Positions 1 through 11,899 of a stretch of DNA of 64,000 bases are shown one piece after another. Position 1 is the first letter of the stretch. Each line of letters opens with the position of its first letter. The notes beneath the pieces were generated by a model. That model was not told the origin of the DNA. It was given only the letters and a program-made list of their open reading frames with translations, and did not search any database. Source of the stretch: Cichorium intybus (Eukaryota > Streptophyta > Magnoliopsida > Asterales > Asteraceae); contig CM042012.1 in the NCBI GenBank assembly GCA_023525715.1, forward strand, positions 56,664,705-56,728,704. Reading direction: 5' to 3'. The translations under genes were made by a program, and so were the position numbers.

Positions 1-2
1 TT

Positions 3-314
3 CAATTAGATGAACGCCTAAATTATGTGGAGCGACCAATTGCCATCATTGAAAGGAAGATAAAGACTTTACGAAATAAAACAATAGGATTAGTTAAAGT
101 TCGGTGGCAACATCGAAAAGGGTCCGAGTGGACTTGGGAACCGGAGGAGGAAATGCGGAGGCATTATCCAGAATTGTTCACCGGCGCGGATTTCGGGGAC
201 GAAATCCAGTTAAGTGGGGGAGAATTGTACGACCCGTTCCGCCGAGGCGCGGCCAGGACGGATCCGCGGTGCGGCTCGGGAGAGATCTGGATCTGCGGCG
301 CGGTGCGCCGCTAA
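3..314 (+). CDS. Partial gypsy pol: integrase C-terminus with chromodomain
   Basis: The open frame starts before the window (first complete codon at 3) and ends with TAA at 312-314. It shows the end of the integrase tether followed by a chromodomain-like stretch VRWQHRKGSEWTWEPEEEM at about residues 33-51. In this family the domain is thought to help direct integration to particular chromatin. The frame has no stop before the polypurine tract and continues for about 89 bases into the 3' LTR (which begins at 226), so the last 30 or so residues are LTR-encoded and Arg/Gly-rich. The piece is too short to say whether the full polyprotein was intact. Confidence 0.8.
   Translation, partial: QLDERLNYVERPIAIIERKIKTLRNKTIGLVKVRWQHRKGSEWTWEPEEEMRRHYPELFTGADFGDEIQLSGGELYDPFRRGAARTDPRCGSGEIWICGAVRR
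211..225 (+). other. Polypurine tract of element E
   Basis: A run of purines with a GGGGG core lies directly before the TG that opens the 3' LTR, the usual plus-strand priming site. Confidence 0.7.
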
Positions 315-343
315 TGAGAAAAACCCTAATTCGATTCAACGCC

Positions 344-350
344 TATATAA
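344..350 (+). promoter_or_regulatory. TATA box of the element E LTR
   Basis: TATATAA followed by AGGG, about 120 bp into the LTR and downstream of an AAACCCTAA telo-box-like motif. This is the expected site of the U3 promoter. Confidence 0.55.
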
Positions 351-1157
351 AGGGCCCCAGCCCTAGGGTTCGTGTTTTTGGGAAATTTCTAGAGTGGAGT
401 AGACTGGTTTCAGCAGAGACTCTTTGGTTCCAAGGCTTTGGAGGTTTGAAGAAAAAGATACAACGTGGGGAAAGGCTTTTAGTCTATCGGGTGCATTCCT
501 CTGTTCTCCAGAAGCAAGGTAAGAGGATCTACCTTCTGATATTTCATTTTCATCTCGTCATAAGGTGTTACCCATTGGTTTGTAGCCTTAGATGAATTGT
601 AACACTTAGGGTTTGGACCAAGGACATGCATGGACTTGCATTTCCATAAGGAAGTGATCTTAGGGTAGTTTTTGATCCTAGGAAGGGTGTAGAAAGGAAC
701 CCTAGCCGATTGATGTACTGTTAAGCGCTAAACATATTTTGGAATGTTACGAGCCACGACGCGGACTGGCTATGTCAGCGGCGCGGACTCGGCTGAACCC
801 CCGTAATTGTGCAATGGTAGCCGCGCCGCGTGGGGCGAGAAGCCACGCCGCGGCGAGCGACTGTTTGACCCTAAGGTTTAGTTTTGACCGTGGTTTGGTG
901 GTAAACGTTGGGTCTGACTTTTAGGCAAGTCTATAGGTGTTTGGTCAGTGCTTGACATGTTGTGTATGTGGGATATAGGTGTGTGAACGAGCTAAGTGGG
1001 GATATTAAAGTATATTTGTGCGGTTTCAAATCAGGTGAGTATCCTCACCTTACTATATGATGTTGCATGTTAGGCATCTTGTGTGTTATTTACAGTTATA
1101 TGATTTTCTCTATATCTGTGGTTATTTGTTGTTGGGCTCAGTACTGATGCGTGTCCA

Positions 1158-1285
1158 CTCGTAGCTGTTGTATGGCGAGTTGGACTATTGCCTTGTCCCA
1201 TAGCTGTTGTATGATGGGTAAAACCTTCCCATGTCCATAGCTGTTGTATGATGGACGCCCGTAGCTGTTGTATGGTGGGTAGGGT
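1158..1285 (+). repeat. Short minisatellite in the E LTR
   Basis: Four copies of a 20-35 bp unit share TAGCTGTTGTATG, each followed by a G-rich spacer such as GCGAGT or ATGGGT. They lie in the 3' half of the LTR. Confidence 0.8.
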
Positions 1286-1576
1286 CGGGTCGTTCTCGAG
1301 GACGGGTTGTTTAATGTGTGGGCATGTATGGTAATTTGTGGACTCGCTAAGCTTTAAGCTTACCCATTGATTTTATAACATTTCAGGTATTTCAAATGAC
1401 AAAGGGAAGGGCAAGGCGTGACGGTGGCGCATCGCATACAAGAGATTTATTTTAATGAACTATATTAGTATTTTCAAATGTTTCCGCTGTTGGTTTAAGT
1501 AATATGTTGAACAGTTTTACTTTTTGGAATAAATATTTTATTGGAACCTTAGAAATTTTGAAATTGGGGCGTTACA

Positions 1577-1862
1577 TATAAATAGGGAGCCCCATCACCC
1601 CATTCATTCACCAATTCTCAAGGATCTCTCCTTTCTCTCTCTAGTTTATTTCTTGCTTTGGTTCTAGGTGTGAGCCATAAGAGGCACGACAATTGTGGTG
1701 CTTGATTCCAAAGGTTTAAAGGTATATAGTTCTAATCTCTCTTTAGAATTTTGATTTATACCTTAGTGTTCTTAGTTATAGGTTCAATAGAGAAAACATA
1801 TATCCTTATTAGGTTGCATGTGAACTTAAGATTTCAGTTTATACTTTGCATAGAACCCTTCA
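1577..1862 (+). repeat. 5' LTR of element A, right part
   Basis: It matches 27545-27832 (A's 3' LTR) closely, including the pyrimidine-rich leader and the end GAACCCTTCA. The left part of this LTR is cut off by element E and lies outside the window. Confidence 0.9.
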
Positions 1863-1863
1863 G

Positions 1864-1875
1864 TGGTATCAGAGC
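1864..1875 (+). other. Primer binding site of element A
   Basis: TGGTATCAGAGC, complementary to the 3' end of initiator methionine tRNA, one base after the LTR end. Confidence 0.9.
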
Positions 1876-2565
1876 TTTTGATCTGTTTTCTATTGAATAG
1901 TTATAATAGAAGAACTGTTATTAGGGTTCATAGAAATTAAACCCTTAGCCTCATATGGTTTGACTTTTGGCTAGGGTTTTAGCAACCCTAGCCTCCACCC
2001 AGTTTTCGAAAATCATCAAGCCTCCATAGTGTTTTTCTGTTTTTGGTAAATATGATTATTTAATAATTGGAAACCCTTGGCCTTATTTTTGGAAAACTTA
2101 GTGGGCAAGAATTAGGATTAATTAATTGTTTTAATTTAATTTGATGATCCTTAATTGATTTAATTTAATTTAATTAATTGTTAATTAAAAGATAAACATT
2201 AAATCAATATGGTTTTAATTTAAGTTTAAATTAAATAGTTTAATTTTCGAAAAACTTAAATAGATAAAACCAAAATATTTTAAAAAGTTTAAAATACATC
2301 TTATATATTATTATTATTAAAAGTTAATATTTATATGTATAAGATTAAGTCAGTCAAATCGCTTGTATACCTCATTCATGAAACTGGTCTATAAGGGGGG
2401 GTCTTTAGCAGAACGGATTTGATAGGACAAACCTAATATAATTAAAAGTATAATGCTATTAGAGAAAAGTACTAGAACTTTTAATAAAATCCCAAATCTA
2501 TTTACTTTAGAAAAAATGTGAAAAGTATGCTAACCCATGAAATGGCACATTACACTTTGTGAGTC

Positions 2566-2601
2566 ATTAGTGGAGCGTGTGTGGTTTACCGGCACACTAA
2601 T
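2566..2601 (+). repeat. Apical hairpin module, copy A1
   Basis: Arms ATTAGTG and CACTAAT enclose the conserved block CGTGTGTGGTTTACCGG. Outer flanks GAGTC and GACTC can extend the stem. It is one of seven copies in elements A and B. Confidence 0.75.
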
Positions 2602-2647
2602 AGGGACTCTTGAAGGGTAGTAATGGGTATCTCATGATTTGTCATTG

Positions 2648-2681
2648 TTGATGGAGCGTGCGTGGTTTACCGGCACATCAA
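2648..2681 (+). repeat. Apical hairpin module, copy A2
   Basis: Arms TTGATG and CATCAA enclose nearly the same apical block as copy A1 (CGTGCGTGGTTTACCGG). Outer arms TTTGTCAT (2638-2645) and ATGACAAA (2687-2694) pair as well. Confidence 0.75.
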
Positions 2682-3008
2682 TCGAGATGACAAATGACTT
2701 TGAGGTTACCAAGCAATTTGCATGGTTATTCACATCTTATTTGTGATCCTCGGCATCCCTGTTACAAATAGAAGAGCATAATATGAGATTAAACAGTCCA
2801 TTGATTTCGGTCAATGAATGTCACAGATCTAGGAATTTCATAGAGACTGAAATTGATAATAGTATATCTACCTTAATGACCATTATGTTGTGATTACGAC
2901 ATCCCGCTTCACACCATAGTTGGAGATTTTGGGTCCTAGCCTTGTTAAATAATGATTGGGTAATTATTTAAAAGGATTAAATTAAACTAATTAATTCTGA
3001 TTTTATAG

Positions 3009-3762
3009 ATGTCTGAAGCTAGCGTCAACTCTCCTCCTCCTCCTCCATCACCTATTTCTGAGAGCTTCAGAAATACCTATTGAATATGGATAAGCTGACT
3101 GGACTGAACTATGTGGAATGGCTTCGCCAGTGGAAACTGGCTATGATATATGAAAGCAAGCCATATCTGATTGAGTGTCTGCTTCCCCGTCTACCGAAAA
3201 AGTTTGTAGGCTCATGCTATTGACCATTGACCCCGCCATCCATAGGGAATTTGAATACATGGGGCCATATGAGTTAACATTATTGGTTGAGGAAACGTTT
3301 TGAGAGCCGGCTGAAAAGGAACGAGCTAGGATCTTCAAAAAGCTTGGAGAGTGCAAGCTAAAAGAAGGAAGTAGTGTTAGTCCGCATGTTCTCAAGATTG
3401 AAGGATACATAAGCGAGTTATGCAAACTTGGTCACCCTCTTAATCAGGAGATGAGTATCAACATCTTACTCGCCTCCCTGACTAGCTAGTACGATCTGAT
3501 CATCCAGATGTACAAAAAGGGAAACCATAGCACGTCCATCATGGAAATGTATTCGATGTTGACTCTATACGACTCGTTCATGGAGATGCATAGTTCGAGA
3601 TTGAGTCCGGCGAGGAAACACATCAGGAGATCGTCCAGACCGGTTCTGAGATGTCTCAAAATGGGAATCCACATGGTAGGATACAGTCACAAAAAGATTC
3701 GAAGATGCTCTAAAGCCAAACCGTTTGGCAACTCAGGTATATCTAAAACTCAAAACTCCTGA
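3009..3762 (+). pseudogene. Decayed copia-type gag of element A
   Basis: It starts at ATG 3009, about 1.1 kb after the primer binding site. The first frame encodes a Ser/Pro-rich start and stops after 24 codons. A shifted frame then reads MDKLTGLNYVEWLRQWKLAM, the start of the copia gag core (UBN2/retrotran_gag type, normally DKLTG-NY--W). Further on EKERARIFKKLGECKLKEGS and SINILLASL are recognisable in other frames, with stops at about 3219 and 3487. I see no CCHC zinc knuckle. At least two frameshifts and several stops make this non-coding. The corresponding region of element B (about 21500-21960, minus) is equally broken. Confidence 0.75.
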
Positions 3763-5850
3763 TCCTTAATTCCTTGATACAAAATGTGATTGTCACATTT
3801 TCTTTGTATGCAGGGACTCAGTAGGATGCGGGACATGGACACATAGGAGCACATTCGGATTGCATCACGAGCTCGTACAGTTTTGAAGTTTAGTTAGATA
3901 CTTGATTTTGTTATTAGCTAGCAAAGGCATATGACATTGCTTTCATAGATTGCATTGTTTAAGGATATTTCTGATTTAATAAGATGTTATTTTTCTTTTA
4001 AAACATGGTTGTTTAAATTATCCTTGAAATGTTGTGTGAATCTGTTGATATCATAAATGGTAATAACTTGAATGTTGATGGATCCAAAGTGTGTTGGATT
4101 TATAAATTGTGTTGTGTAATTGTTAAAGTTAAATTTTAATAAGAATCATTTCAACCAAAGGTCCAGGTGGACAGCACATAGAATCATTTGACTTAGATTC
4201 ATTTGATGAAAAGAGTTCTTAATAGAATTAATTGTTGCAAGGAATGAGTCACCCAAAGATCCGATAGATAGGATTTTGGAATCAGTTGGCTTAGAGTCAA
4301 GTGATGAATGCATATCTTGAACAAATTAACAAAGTCATAGATTTACATGGAGATGTAAAAGACATTAAGATTATGAGCAATGGACACATTAGTTATTGTG
4401 AATTGCGCAAATCTACAAATAAAACACAAATTAGTTATACTTCATAGTATTTGTCAATCAGTATGATAAATATAACTTCGCCTATCAGAATAAGCGATTG
4501 ATTGAAACCTTGAACTATTCAAGGACTTCAAAGGAAGTATAAGATCAACAAATACCGAGTGAATATATAAACTGAGAAAATGTTTCACAGTTCCTCCTCT
4601 TCCAAGAACATTAAATGGTTATAATGTGTCTTAGGGAAAAAGATCGTGCATTGGTCGAAATAGACCGATCCTTGATGTATTAGATACACTTCCAATTAGT
4701 TTTCGATAAATTAGATATTCAACCAGTCAGACCGTAAAAGCATATTCCGACCACATCTTAGACTAAGTAGGTTGTACATGCACCGTCTGAATGTAAAACA
4801 GGGTTTCCTCCACTTGTACATAGAGGGTCCAGGGTCATGTAGCGTTCGAAAGAACCTCATAACAAGCCTGAACCTGATCAACAGTGTTGTTTCGTTGGCC
4901 ATCCCGTAAGTACCTATGAAAGAAGAGTCCTTTTAGAAAGAACTCACATTCTAAGGAAACAGTGGGAGTAAGAGTGATCCTGAAGGAGTTCAAGGATTAG
5001 CCAAGTGAAAGAACCTCTAGTCATTACTAGGACTTGACTAGGGATCAGATTCCTGTTAAGCCTGACATACTCTTCTCTTTACAGACCAGTAGTATTGGTC
5101 ACCGTCATAAGGTGTTATGATCTGGGTGACATGCCGATTAGTGGTAAAACACTAAGATTGACAGGGATAAGCAATACTACTACTTGGAAGCATTGGTGAG
5201 CCTGGTTGCTACCTAATAGGAGAACCTAAAGGCAAGACTCGGTCTATGTGATAATTTGACTAATTTTACACCTGGCCTAAATAACCAGTGGGACTAATTG
5301 AATCATCAAAAGAAGGCAACATAGATATAAATGCACATGCATTCTGAGTAAGAATGGTTGAGTGAGGCGATACTCAGAGTCATGTGAATGACTTTGAGAG
5401 AAACGCTCTCAACAGAACTGAAATGAATCTGAAGGGATATTGTCTGCTGTAACTGCACTTTGTGAGTCATAGCAAGATTGGATTATCTGAACTGCTTTCC
5501 TTAAATGGAAAACACAAGGGCTATGTGTGAGACACAACCAAAGGGGTTTAGAACATGCCGATATATCAAAACAAAAATATACATGGCCTCGAGATTCATC
5601 TTACAGGCACCTCTCAAGGAATGATATTTGGATTCTCAAAATATGCCAAAAAGTTTGGATTTTTTGAATAGCCTGAAAGAGTCCTATAATTATGTCAAAA
5701 GGTTTGGATTTTAGATTCTCAAAATATGCCAAAAAGGTTTGGATTTTGTGATAGTCTGAAAGAGTCCTGTAACCGTGTCAATGCCAGTAGGAGTATCGTT
5801 GTGATCTGCCTATCGATGTATGTCAGTTACATACCATTTCTAGGAAACAC

Positions 5851-6212
5851 CTATTATCATTACAAAGTGTAATGACTTGGCATTAAGAAGTGATTCGCTA
5901 TGAAAAATCTAGAGTAGATACAACATACTCAGGTGGTCGCGAGCATCTATCAGATAGATAACATCATCAGTGTAGACCCTGCTAATGTAAGTCTGATCTT
6001 GATAAGATTCAAGATGCATGACTTCATGAAAGGAGTTTCTTATCATTACAAAGTGTAATGACTTGGCATGATCTAAAAGAGATAGGATGTACTCAGGTAG
6101 TCACAAACATCTATCAGATAGATGAAATCATCAGTATAGACCCAGGAAATATGAGCATGATCTTGATAAGATTCAAGATGCCTGACTCCAAGAGAAAGAG
6201 TTTCTAAAAGTC
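5851..6212 (+). repeat. Two-unit tandem duplication in element A
   Basis: Units of about 185 and 175 bp (5851-6036, 6037-6212) each begin with the palindrome TCATTACAAAGTGTAATGA (5857-5875, 6043-6061), continue through CATCTATCAGATAGAT and end with CTTGATAAGATTCAAGATGC. The same pair of units exists in B at about 10100-10435, so the duplication predates both insertions. Confidence 0.8.
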
Positions 6213-6537
6213 ATGACACAAAGATAATGAGTAATCCTTAGATTATGAAAAGGGTTCAGAATGGAATAAATCGGATTCCATGAGCTTCTACAAACTGGAT
6301 CGATCATAAGTGTCATCGGCTTATCCTGATAACTTAATGCTTAGAGCATAGTAAGTTGGATTCAGGACACAACCTGGCTAAGAATACTGGACAAATTATT
6401 TGAGCATACGTGAGAAATAATTGAGAAATGATTGGGGTGAATGTAATAATAATTTGAAAGGAGTTTCAAATCTATAATTATTAACATCAGTGTGTGGTGC
6501 TAAGGGACTTCATGGTTAAAGAGTTTCATTGGTACAT

Positions 6538-6569
6538 TGATGGAGCGCGTGTGGTTCACCGGCACATCA
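6538..6569 (+). repeat. Apical hairpin module, copy A3
   Basis: Arms TGATG and CATCA enclose CGCGTGTGGTTCACCGG, a slightly diverged version of the apical block. It lies 1.1 kb before A's 3' LTR, where B has its own copy at 9727-9758. Confidence 0.7.
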
Positions 6570-7645
6570 TAACACGTGGAAATCATCTTGACACCAAAGG
6601 GTACAGTCACCTGGACTTAATAACCCGAGAACCATGAACAGTCACAATACACACCACCATTTCTAGAATGGAGTTAGGAGAGAGGGACAAGATGACATAT
6701 TGAGATATCATCGAAAGAGTGTCTGATCAGATTATCAGCAATAATGTGTGTCAATGTAGGACATTTTGGATACATGGAAAGAGTGAAGGTCATTTTGGGT
6801 ATGTAGACATATAAAACCTAATTAAAAGTTTAAAAGAAACCAAGAAACATATAACAGTATTAGAACATATCCGACTTGGTGATTACCTCGTGGAGACTTG
6901 GTAATAAGCAGGAGTAGCTACCTGTCAGATCTTTATGTTTCAAGTTTGTATGTTTTACTTCCCGAATAATTTGATTATTCAAAGTTCCACAGTCGTTCAT
7001 ACTTTCGGAAGTAAGTAGTGAATTAAGACTGCCATGAATTAAATTGTAGATTGTCTAAAGAGTTAGACATAGCAATAGTATTGCTAAAATGTTCATGAGT
7101 ACTTCGAAATGGATATTTGAGTATCGGACCAACCCCCGCTTAGAGAATTACTTCGTGGATTATATCACGAGTAATTATGAGACAATAATATCATATAGTC
7201 TAGAAATGGAGACATATGAGTTGAAATTTACAATTCGATTATGCATTGATAATGCGTAAGTGATGAGTAAAACGTATTGTCGTGCAATAGAAAATGTATT
7301 GTTGTGCGCGATTTGATGAGTAAAAGACACAAACATATGAGTAAAAGTTTATTCATTCCTTTTGCCCTAACGGGAAAAGCGATATCTGTGGGCCCCTTGG
7401 TGATTTGGTGTTGACTTAGAAGTCCTATATCATTACAAATCAAAAATCGGGAAAGAGAGTATTAGACTGAGATTGATTCTACTCCATGTCTCAAGTACGA
7501 ATGATATATAATAGAACGGAGGATCATATGATCACTTATCTTAGGAAACAGAACTGACTGGGTCAGATTTCGGCAGTGGCTTTTGGAAGCTACAATTTGC
7601 TGACCAATTCGGAAGCTATATTGTATTATAGTTATAGACTTATCC

Positions 7646-7655
7646 AAGTGGGAGA
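7646..7655 (+). other. Polypurine tract of element A
   Basis: AAGTGGGAGA directly precedes the 3' LTR. Confidence 0.7.
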
Positions 7656-7909
7656 TATTGGATTAGGTGTCTAAGCCATAACTATAATTGATACATATAG
7701 TTGAATTGATAGCAGCACAGTCCTTTTGGGTTGCCCTAAAACCTAGCAAAGAACAAGATAACTTATAATGAGAGAGATTGATGTATTAATATATTATAAG
7801 GATAATATATTAATTAGAAATCATAATAATTAATTAATGATTGATCAAAAATTAATTAGAATTAATTTTGGGATTAATTAGATTAATTAAAAATACAGGG
7901 GCTGAATTA
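7656..7909 (+). repeat. 3' LTR of element A, left part
   Basis: It starts TATTGGATTAGGTGTCTAAG (the family consensus starts TGTTGG, so the second base is mutated) and is broken by element B after GGGGCTGAATTA. It resumes at 27254. Confidence 0.9.
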
Positions 7910-8685
7910 TGAAAGGTTTTCTGCAAATCTATGAACTAAAACCCTAAGTTCACATGCAACCTATTTGGATCTATATTTTCTTCTAATTGAACATATAACA
8001 AATTCCTAAAGGCATAAGAAAAATAACTAAAAGAACAAAATAAGAAAAACTAACATTTTAGGATTTCTTGGAGGCAAGCAGCACAAGTGTCCTGCCTCAA
8101 ATGAGATCACACCCAAGCTAGAGGAGAGAGTCACGAAATTCTTAAGAGAGAATGTGTAAAAATAATGTGCAAAATGGTATGCCTAGGCCTCCCTATTTAT
8201 AGTTTCCAACTGATAACCAGATAAGCCTTTAGAGATAAACCTTTTTGAATTCAAATAAGATAAACCTTTATCTTACAACTCAAGTCTATTTATCCTAACT
8301 TATTATCATCGAAATTATGCATTATCCCATACATAATTTCGTGGTCATTTGGCCTACCATAACTGTCACTTACTCAACTACTGAAAATTACAATTCAGCC
8401 CCTGCACTTTTAATTAATCAAATTAATCACCAAATTAAATCTAATTAATTCCGGATTAATTTCTAATTAATTACTATAGTTTCTAATTAATATATTATCA
8501 CTTTAATATATTAATAAACCATTTATTTTATTTCTATTGATTTATTAATCACATAATAAATCAATCTTTCTCTCTACTGAACTTTCTACCAAACCTCCAG
8601 CTATGAGGGCAACCCAAATGGACTATGCTACTATTAATTAGGTAAATAGTAATTATTAGTCATGGCTTAGACACCTAATCCAACA
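7910..8685 (-). repeat. 3' LTR of element B (complete, 776 bp)
   Basis: On the plus strand it runs from TGAAAGGTTTTC to CCTAATCCAACA, the reverse complement of a TGTTGGATTAGG...CCTTTCA LTR. It includes the stretch homologous to both parts of A's split LTR. Confidence 0.9.
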
Positions 8686-9726
8686 GTCTTCCTAGAAACT
8701 GCTGCCGAACTCTAACCTAGTCAGTTCTGTCCATAGATAAGTGATCATATGATCCTTCGTCCAACAATATATTTTTCAGACATGAGACATGGATTGAGAT
8801 TAATCTCTGTCTGATACTATGTTTCTCGATTTCCGATTCTCCTTATGACTTTAGAACTTCTAACTGAACACATCAAATTAGGCCAGGCTGGCCAGCACTT
8901 TAATCAACTTCAAAATCATCGAGAGGCCTACAGATATCTGTTATCCATCAGGGTCAAGGGACGAATAAGCTTCGACTCATATGCTTATATCTTTTACCAG
9001 TTAAATCATTCATAACAACACGTTTTATAACATCGAGTTACCGATGTGTTTTCGTATTATCAATGAACAACTGCCTTGTAAATTATAACTCATATCTCTC
9101 CACTTCAGGATCATAAGATATTATCGTCTCAAACATTGTTTGTGATATAATCCATGAAGCAATCTATTGAGTGTGGGTTTATCCAATACTAAAATATATG
9201 TTTCTAAGTACTCATGAATGTTGTAGCAATCCTATTGCTATGTCTAACTCCTTAAACAGTCTACAAACCATTTCATGACAGTCTTGATTCAATACTTACT
9301 TCCCAAAGCATGAGCGACTGTGGACCTTTCTGAATAATTAAATTATTTGGGAATTAAACATGCGAAAGCGAAACATAAAGATCTGACTGGCAGCTACTCC
9401 TGCATATTACCAAGTCTCCACAAGGTAATCACCAAGTCGGATCTTGTCATAAACTATTATCGGTGTCAAGATTTCTTTTAAACTTTCAATTCTAATTTTA
9501 TAGCTATGTCTTTATAAACCTTTCACTCTTTCTATGTATCCAAAGTATCTTATACTTATACACTTTATTGCAGATGATCCAATCGGATGCTCCTCCGATA
9601 ACATCTCAATATGTTATCATGTCTATTTCTCTCATAACTCCACTCTTGTAATGTGTACTATGACTTCATATGGTTCTGGGGTCTTTAGCCTACTTGACTC
9701 CACCCTAAGACTATTTCGAGGTGTTA

Positions 9727-9758
9727 TGATGTACCGGTGAACCACACACACTCCATCA
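9727..9758 (-). repeat. Apical hairpin module, copy B1
   Basis: Arms TGATG and CATCA flank a diverged apical block on the minus strand. It is positionally equivalent to copy A3. Confidence 0.65.
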
Positions 9759-10726
9759 GAATATCAACGAGATTCTTTAAACCATGAAGTCCTTTAACAT
9801 CATGTCCTGACGTTAATAATTACCACTTTGAAAAATCTTTCAAATTATTAATATCACTTTCACCCCAATCATTTCCCAATGATTTCTCATGTGTGTTCAA
9901 ATATTCCATCCAATACTCTCTGGTAGGTTATATCCTGAATCCAACTTACAATGCTCTAAGCATCAAGTTATCAGGACATGTTCATGACACTTCTGATCGA
10001 TCCAACAAGCTCGTGGAATCTGATCTAATCTTATTCCAAGACCCTTTCGGAATCTCAAGATTACTTATATCCCTGTGTCATGACTTTTGAAAAACTATTT
10101 CCTTTCGAAGACTCTTTCTAATGCATCTTGAATCTTATCAAGATCACGCTTACAATGGCTAGATCAATGCTAACTATTTTATCTATTCGATAGACGTCTG
10201 TGAACTACTTGAGTATGTTGCACCTTCTTTATTTCTTTCATGCCAAGTCATCACACTTTACAATGATAGGATGCATCTTGAATCTTATCAAGATCATATT
10301 GGCAGAATTTTGGTCTATCTAATAGTTGTTCACAACCACCTGAGTATATTGTATCTCTTAAAGTCTTTCATAGTGAATCGTTTCTTAACACCAAGTCATT
10401 ACACTTTGTAATGATAAGAGACGTTTCCTAGAACCAGTATGTAACCCACATACAGTGATAACAGATAACAACGATACTCCCACTGGCTTTGACACGGTTA
10501 TATGACTCTTTCGGACTATTAACAAAATCTAGAACTTTTGGCACATTTTGCGAAACCGAAATCCAAACCTTTCTGACATATTAATGGAAATCTTTCAGGC
10601 TATTCACAAAATCCAAACTTTTTTTTGCATATTTTGAGAATCTGAATATCCTTTCTTGCGAGATGCCCATGGGAAGAATCCCGGGGCCATGTACCTTTTG
10701 TAATGGCATGCTCTATGTGAGTCCCT

Positions 10727-10762
10727 ATTAGTGTGCCGGTAAACCACACACGCTCCACTAAT
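10727..10762 (-). repeat. Apical hairpin module, copy B2
   Basis: Arms ATTAGTG and CACTAAT; outer arms GTGA (10717-10720) with TCAC (10766-10769) and GGCATG (10705-10710) with CATGCC (10772-10777). In A the corresponding place (about 5460-5475) keeps the flank CACTTTGTGAGTCAT but lacks the hairpin. Confidence 0.75.
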
Positions 10763-11899
10763 GAATCACACCATGCCATGCAGAATCCTCTCGGATTTCA
10801 TCTTCTATTGAGAGTGCTTCTCTCGGAATCAATTGCTTGACTCTGAGTATCGACTCACTCAACCAGATGTTCTGTAAGTACATTTCTATCTACGCCACTT
10901 TCTTTTGATGATTCAATTTACTCCCACTAGTTGTTAGACCAGGTGTAAAATCAGTCAAATTTGCTACATAGACTGTGTCTCGTGCTAAGGTTCTCTTGTC
11001 TGGTGTCAACTGGGCTCACCAATGCTTCCAAGTAGTCGGATTACTTATCCGTACCATCTTTAGTGTTTTACCAGTAATCGATTTGTCACCCAGATCATAA
11101 TTCCTTATGACGGTGACTAACACTGCTGGTCAAGTGAAGAGAAAAGTATGTCAGTTTAACATGAATCTGATTCCTGGTCAAAGCCAAGAGATGACTAGAG
11201 GTTCTTTCACTTCGCTAATCCCTGAACTCATTCAGGATTATTCTTACTCCCACTGTTTCCTTAGAACTTGAGTCCTTTCCAAAAGAACTCTTCTTTCATA
11301 GGTACATTCGGGATGGCCAATGTAACACCCGACTTTTAAAACAAAAACACCCCTAAAAAATTTTTCATTTTAAACAAAGGTTTCAATACATAAAACCACA
11401 ACAAAGGGGTATATTTTAATAGAAACGGGTACAAGTGTATCAAGGAGAGTATAAAATACCATAACTCCTTTAAAGCCGGGCTGCTACTGACAGCATCTAT
11501 GAGTCCCACTTCAAAGTCACGGACTCTATCTTGTCCCCTATCAGTATCATGCTAACCTGCAAGGACAGTAACAAATATCGTGAGCTATAAAGCTCAGTGA
11601 GTAATCGTATCTGCAAATAACAAGTATCAGAAATACATTCGTATAACTGTCTGGATATTAATCCAAACTCCTAGCCTTACTGGCTGACCAAATATCTCTT
11701 AGGATTTCACATCCTAATTTATAGCCTTACAGACTAAAACATGATAACCTGCAATTATCAGCCACGTCAGTTATTTGCACATATAATCATATATAACCAT
11801 TTCTGTCCCATATTTCTTAGTCACATCGGACCGCACCGTATATCCTGGCTATTTAAGCCGCACCCTGTGTCATAGCTATATAAGCTGCACCGAAACATT

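Larger units (their letters stand above)
1..1576 (+). mobile_element. Element E: 3' end of a Ty3/gypsy chromodomain retrotransposon
   Basis: The window opens inside the last pol codons of a gypsy element, followed by a purine-rich tract and a complete 3' LTR ending TACA. The chromodomain at the pol C-terminus places it among chromodomain gypsy elements (Tekay/Del-like; clade not resolvable from this piece). The rest of the element lies left of the window. It is inserted in the 5' LTR of element A: the bases after 1576 continue A's LTR at the point where A's 3' LTR reads through. The 5 bp after the LTR (TATAA) would be one half of the target duplication; the other half is outside. Confidence 0.85.
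226..1576 (+). repeat. 3' LTR of element E (1351 bp)
   Basis: It starts TGTACGACCC and ends GGGGCGTTACA, so the termini are TGTA...TACA. It begins right after the polypurine tract. Two GC-rich blocks (about 230-310 and 745-860) contain recurrent GCGCGGAC-like motifs. A TATA box lies at 344-350. Only one LTR is in the window, so the age cannot be estimated. Confidence 0.85.
3763..7645 (+). other. Non-coding interior of element A
   Basis: About 3.9 kb with no frame over 95 codons and no pol motifs that I can find in any frame. It shares order and content with B's interior. It contains direct duplications (5640-5780, 5851-6212), a 19-bp palindrome and a hairpin module near its 3' end. This is large for a spacer, so it probably represents replaced pol sequence. 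Confidence 0.7.
8686..11320 (-). other. Interior of element B, 3' half
   Basis: Homologous on the minus strand to the 3' part of A's interior. It holds the duplicated units (about 10100-10435), the palindrome TCATTACACTTTGTAATGA at 10396-10414 and two hairpin modules. I see no coding frame with recognisable domains. It is interrupted by element C at 11321. Confidence 0.75.

Noticed and set aside
104..595. 163-codon frame at the left end
   Set aside because: It overlaps the real chromodomain frame in another phase and runs on into LTR sequence.
2571..2690. Hairpin modules as MITE insertions
   Set aside because: The modules lack target duplications and their arms differ between copies while the centre is constant, the opposite of a MITE with fixed ends.
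7228..7647. Small minus-strand frames in element A
   Set aside because: No domain, no homologous frame in B, and within a non-coding interior.
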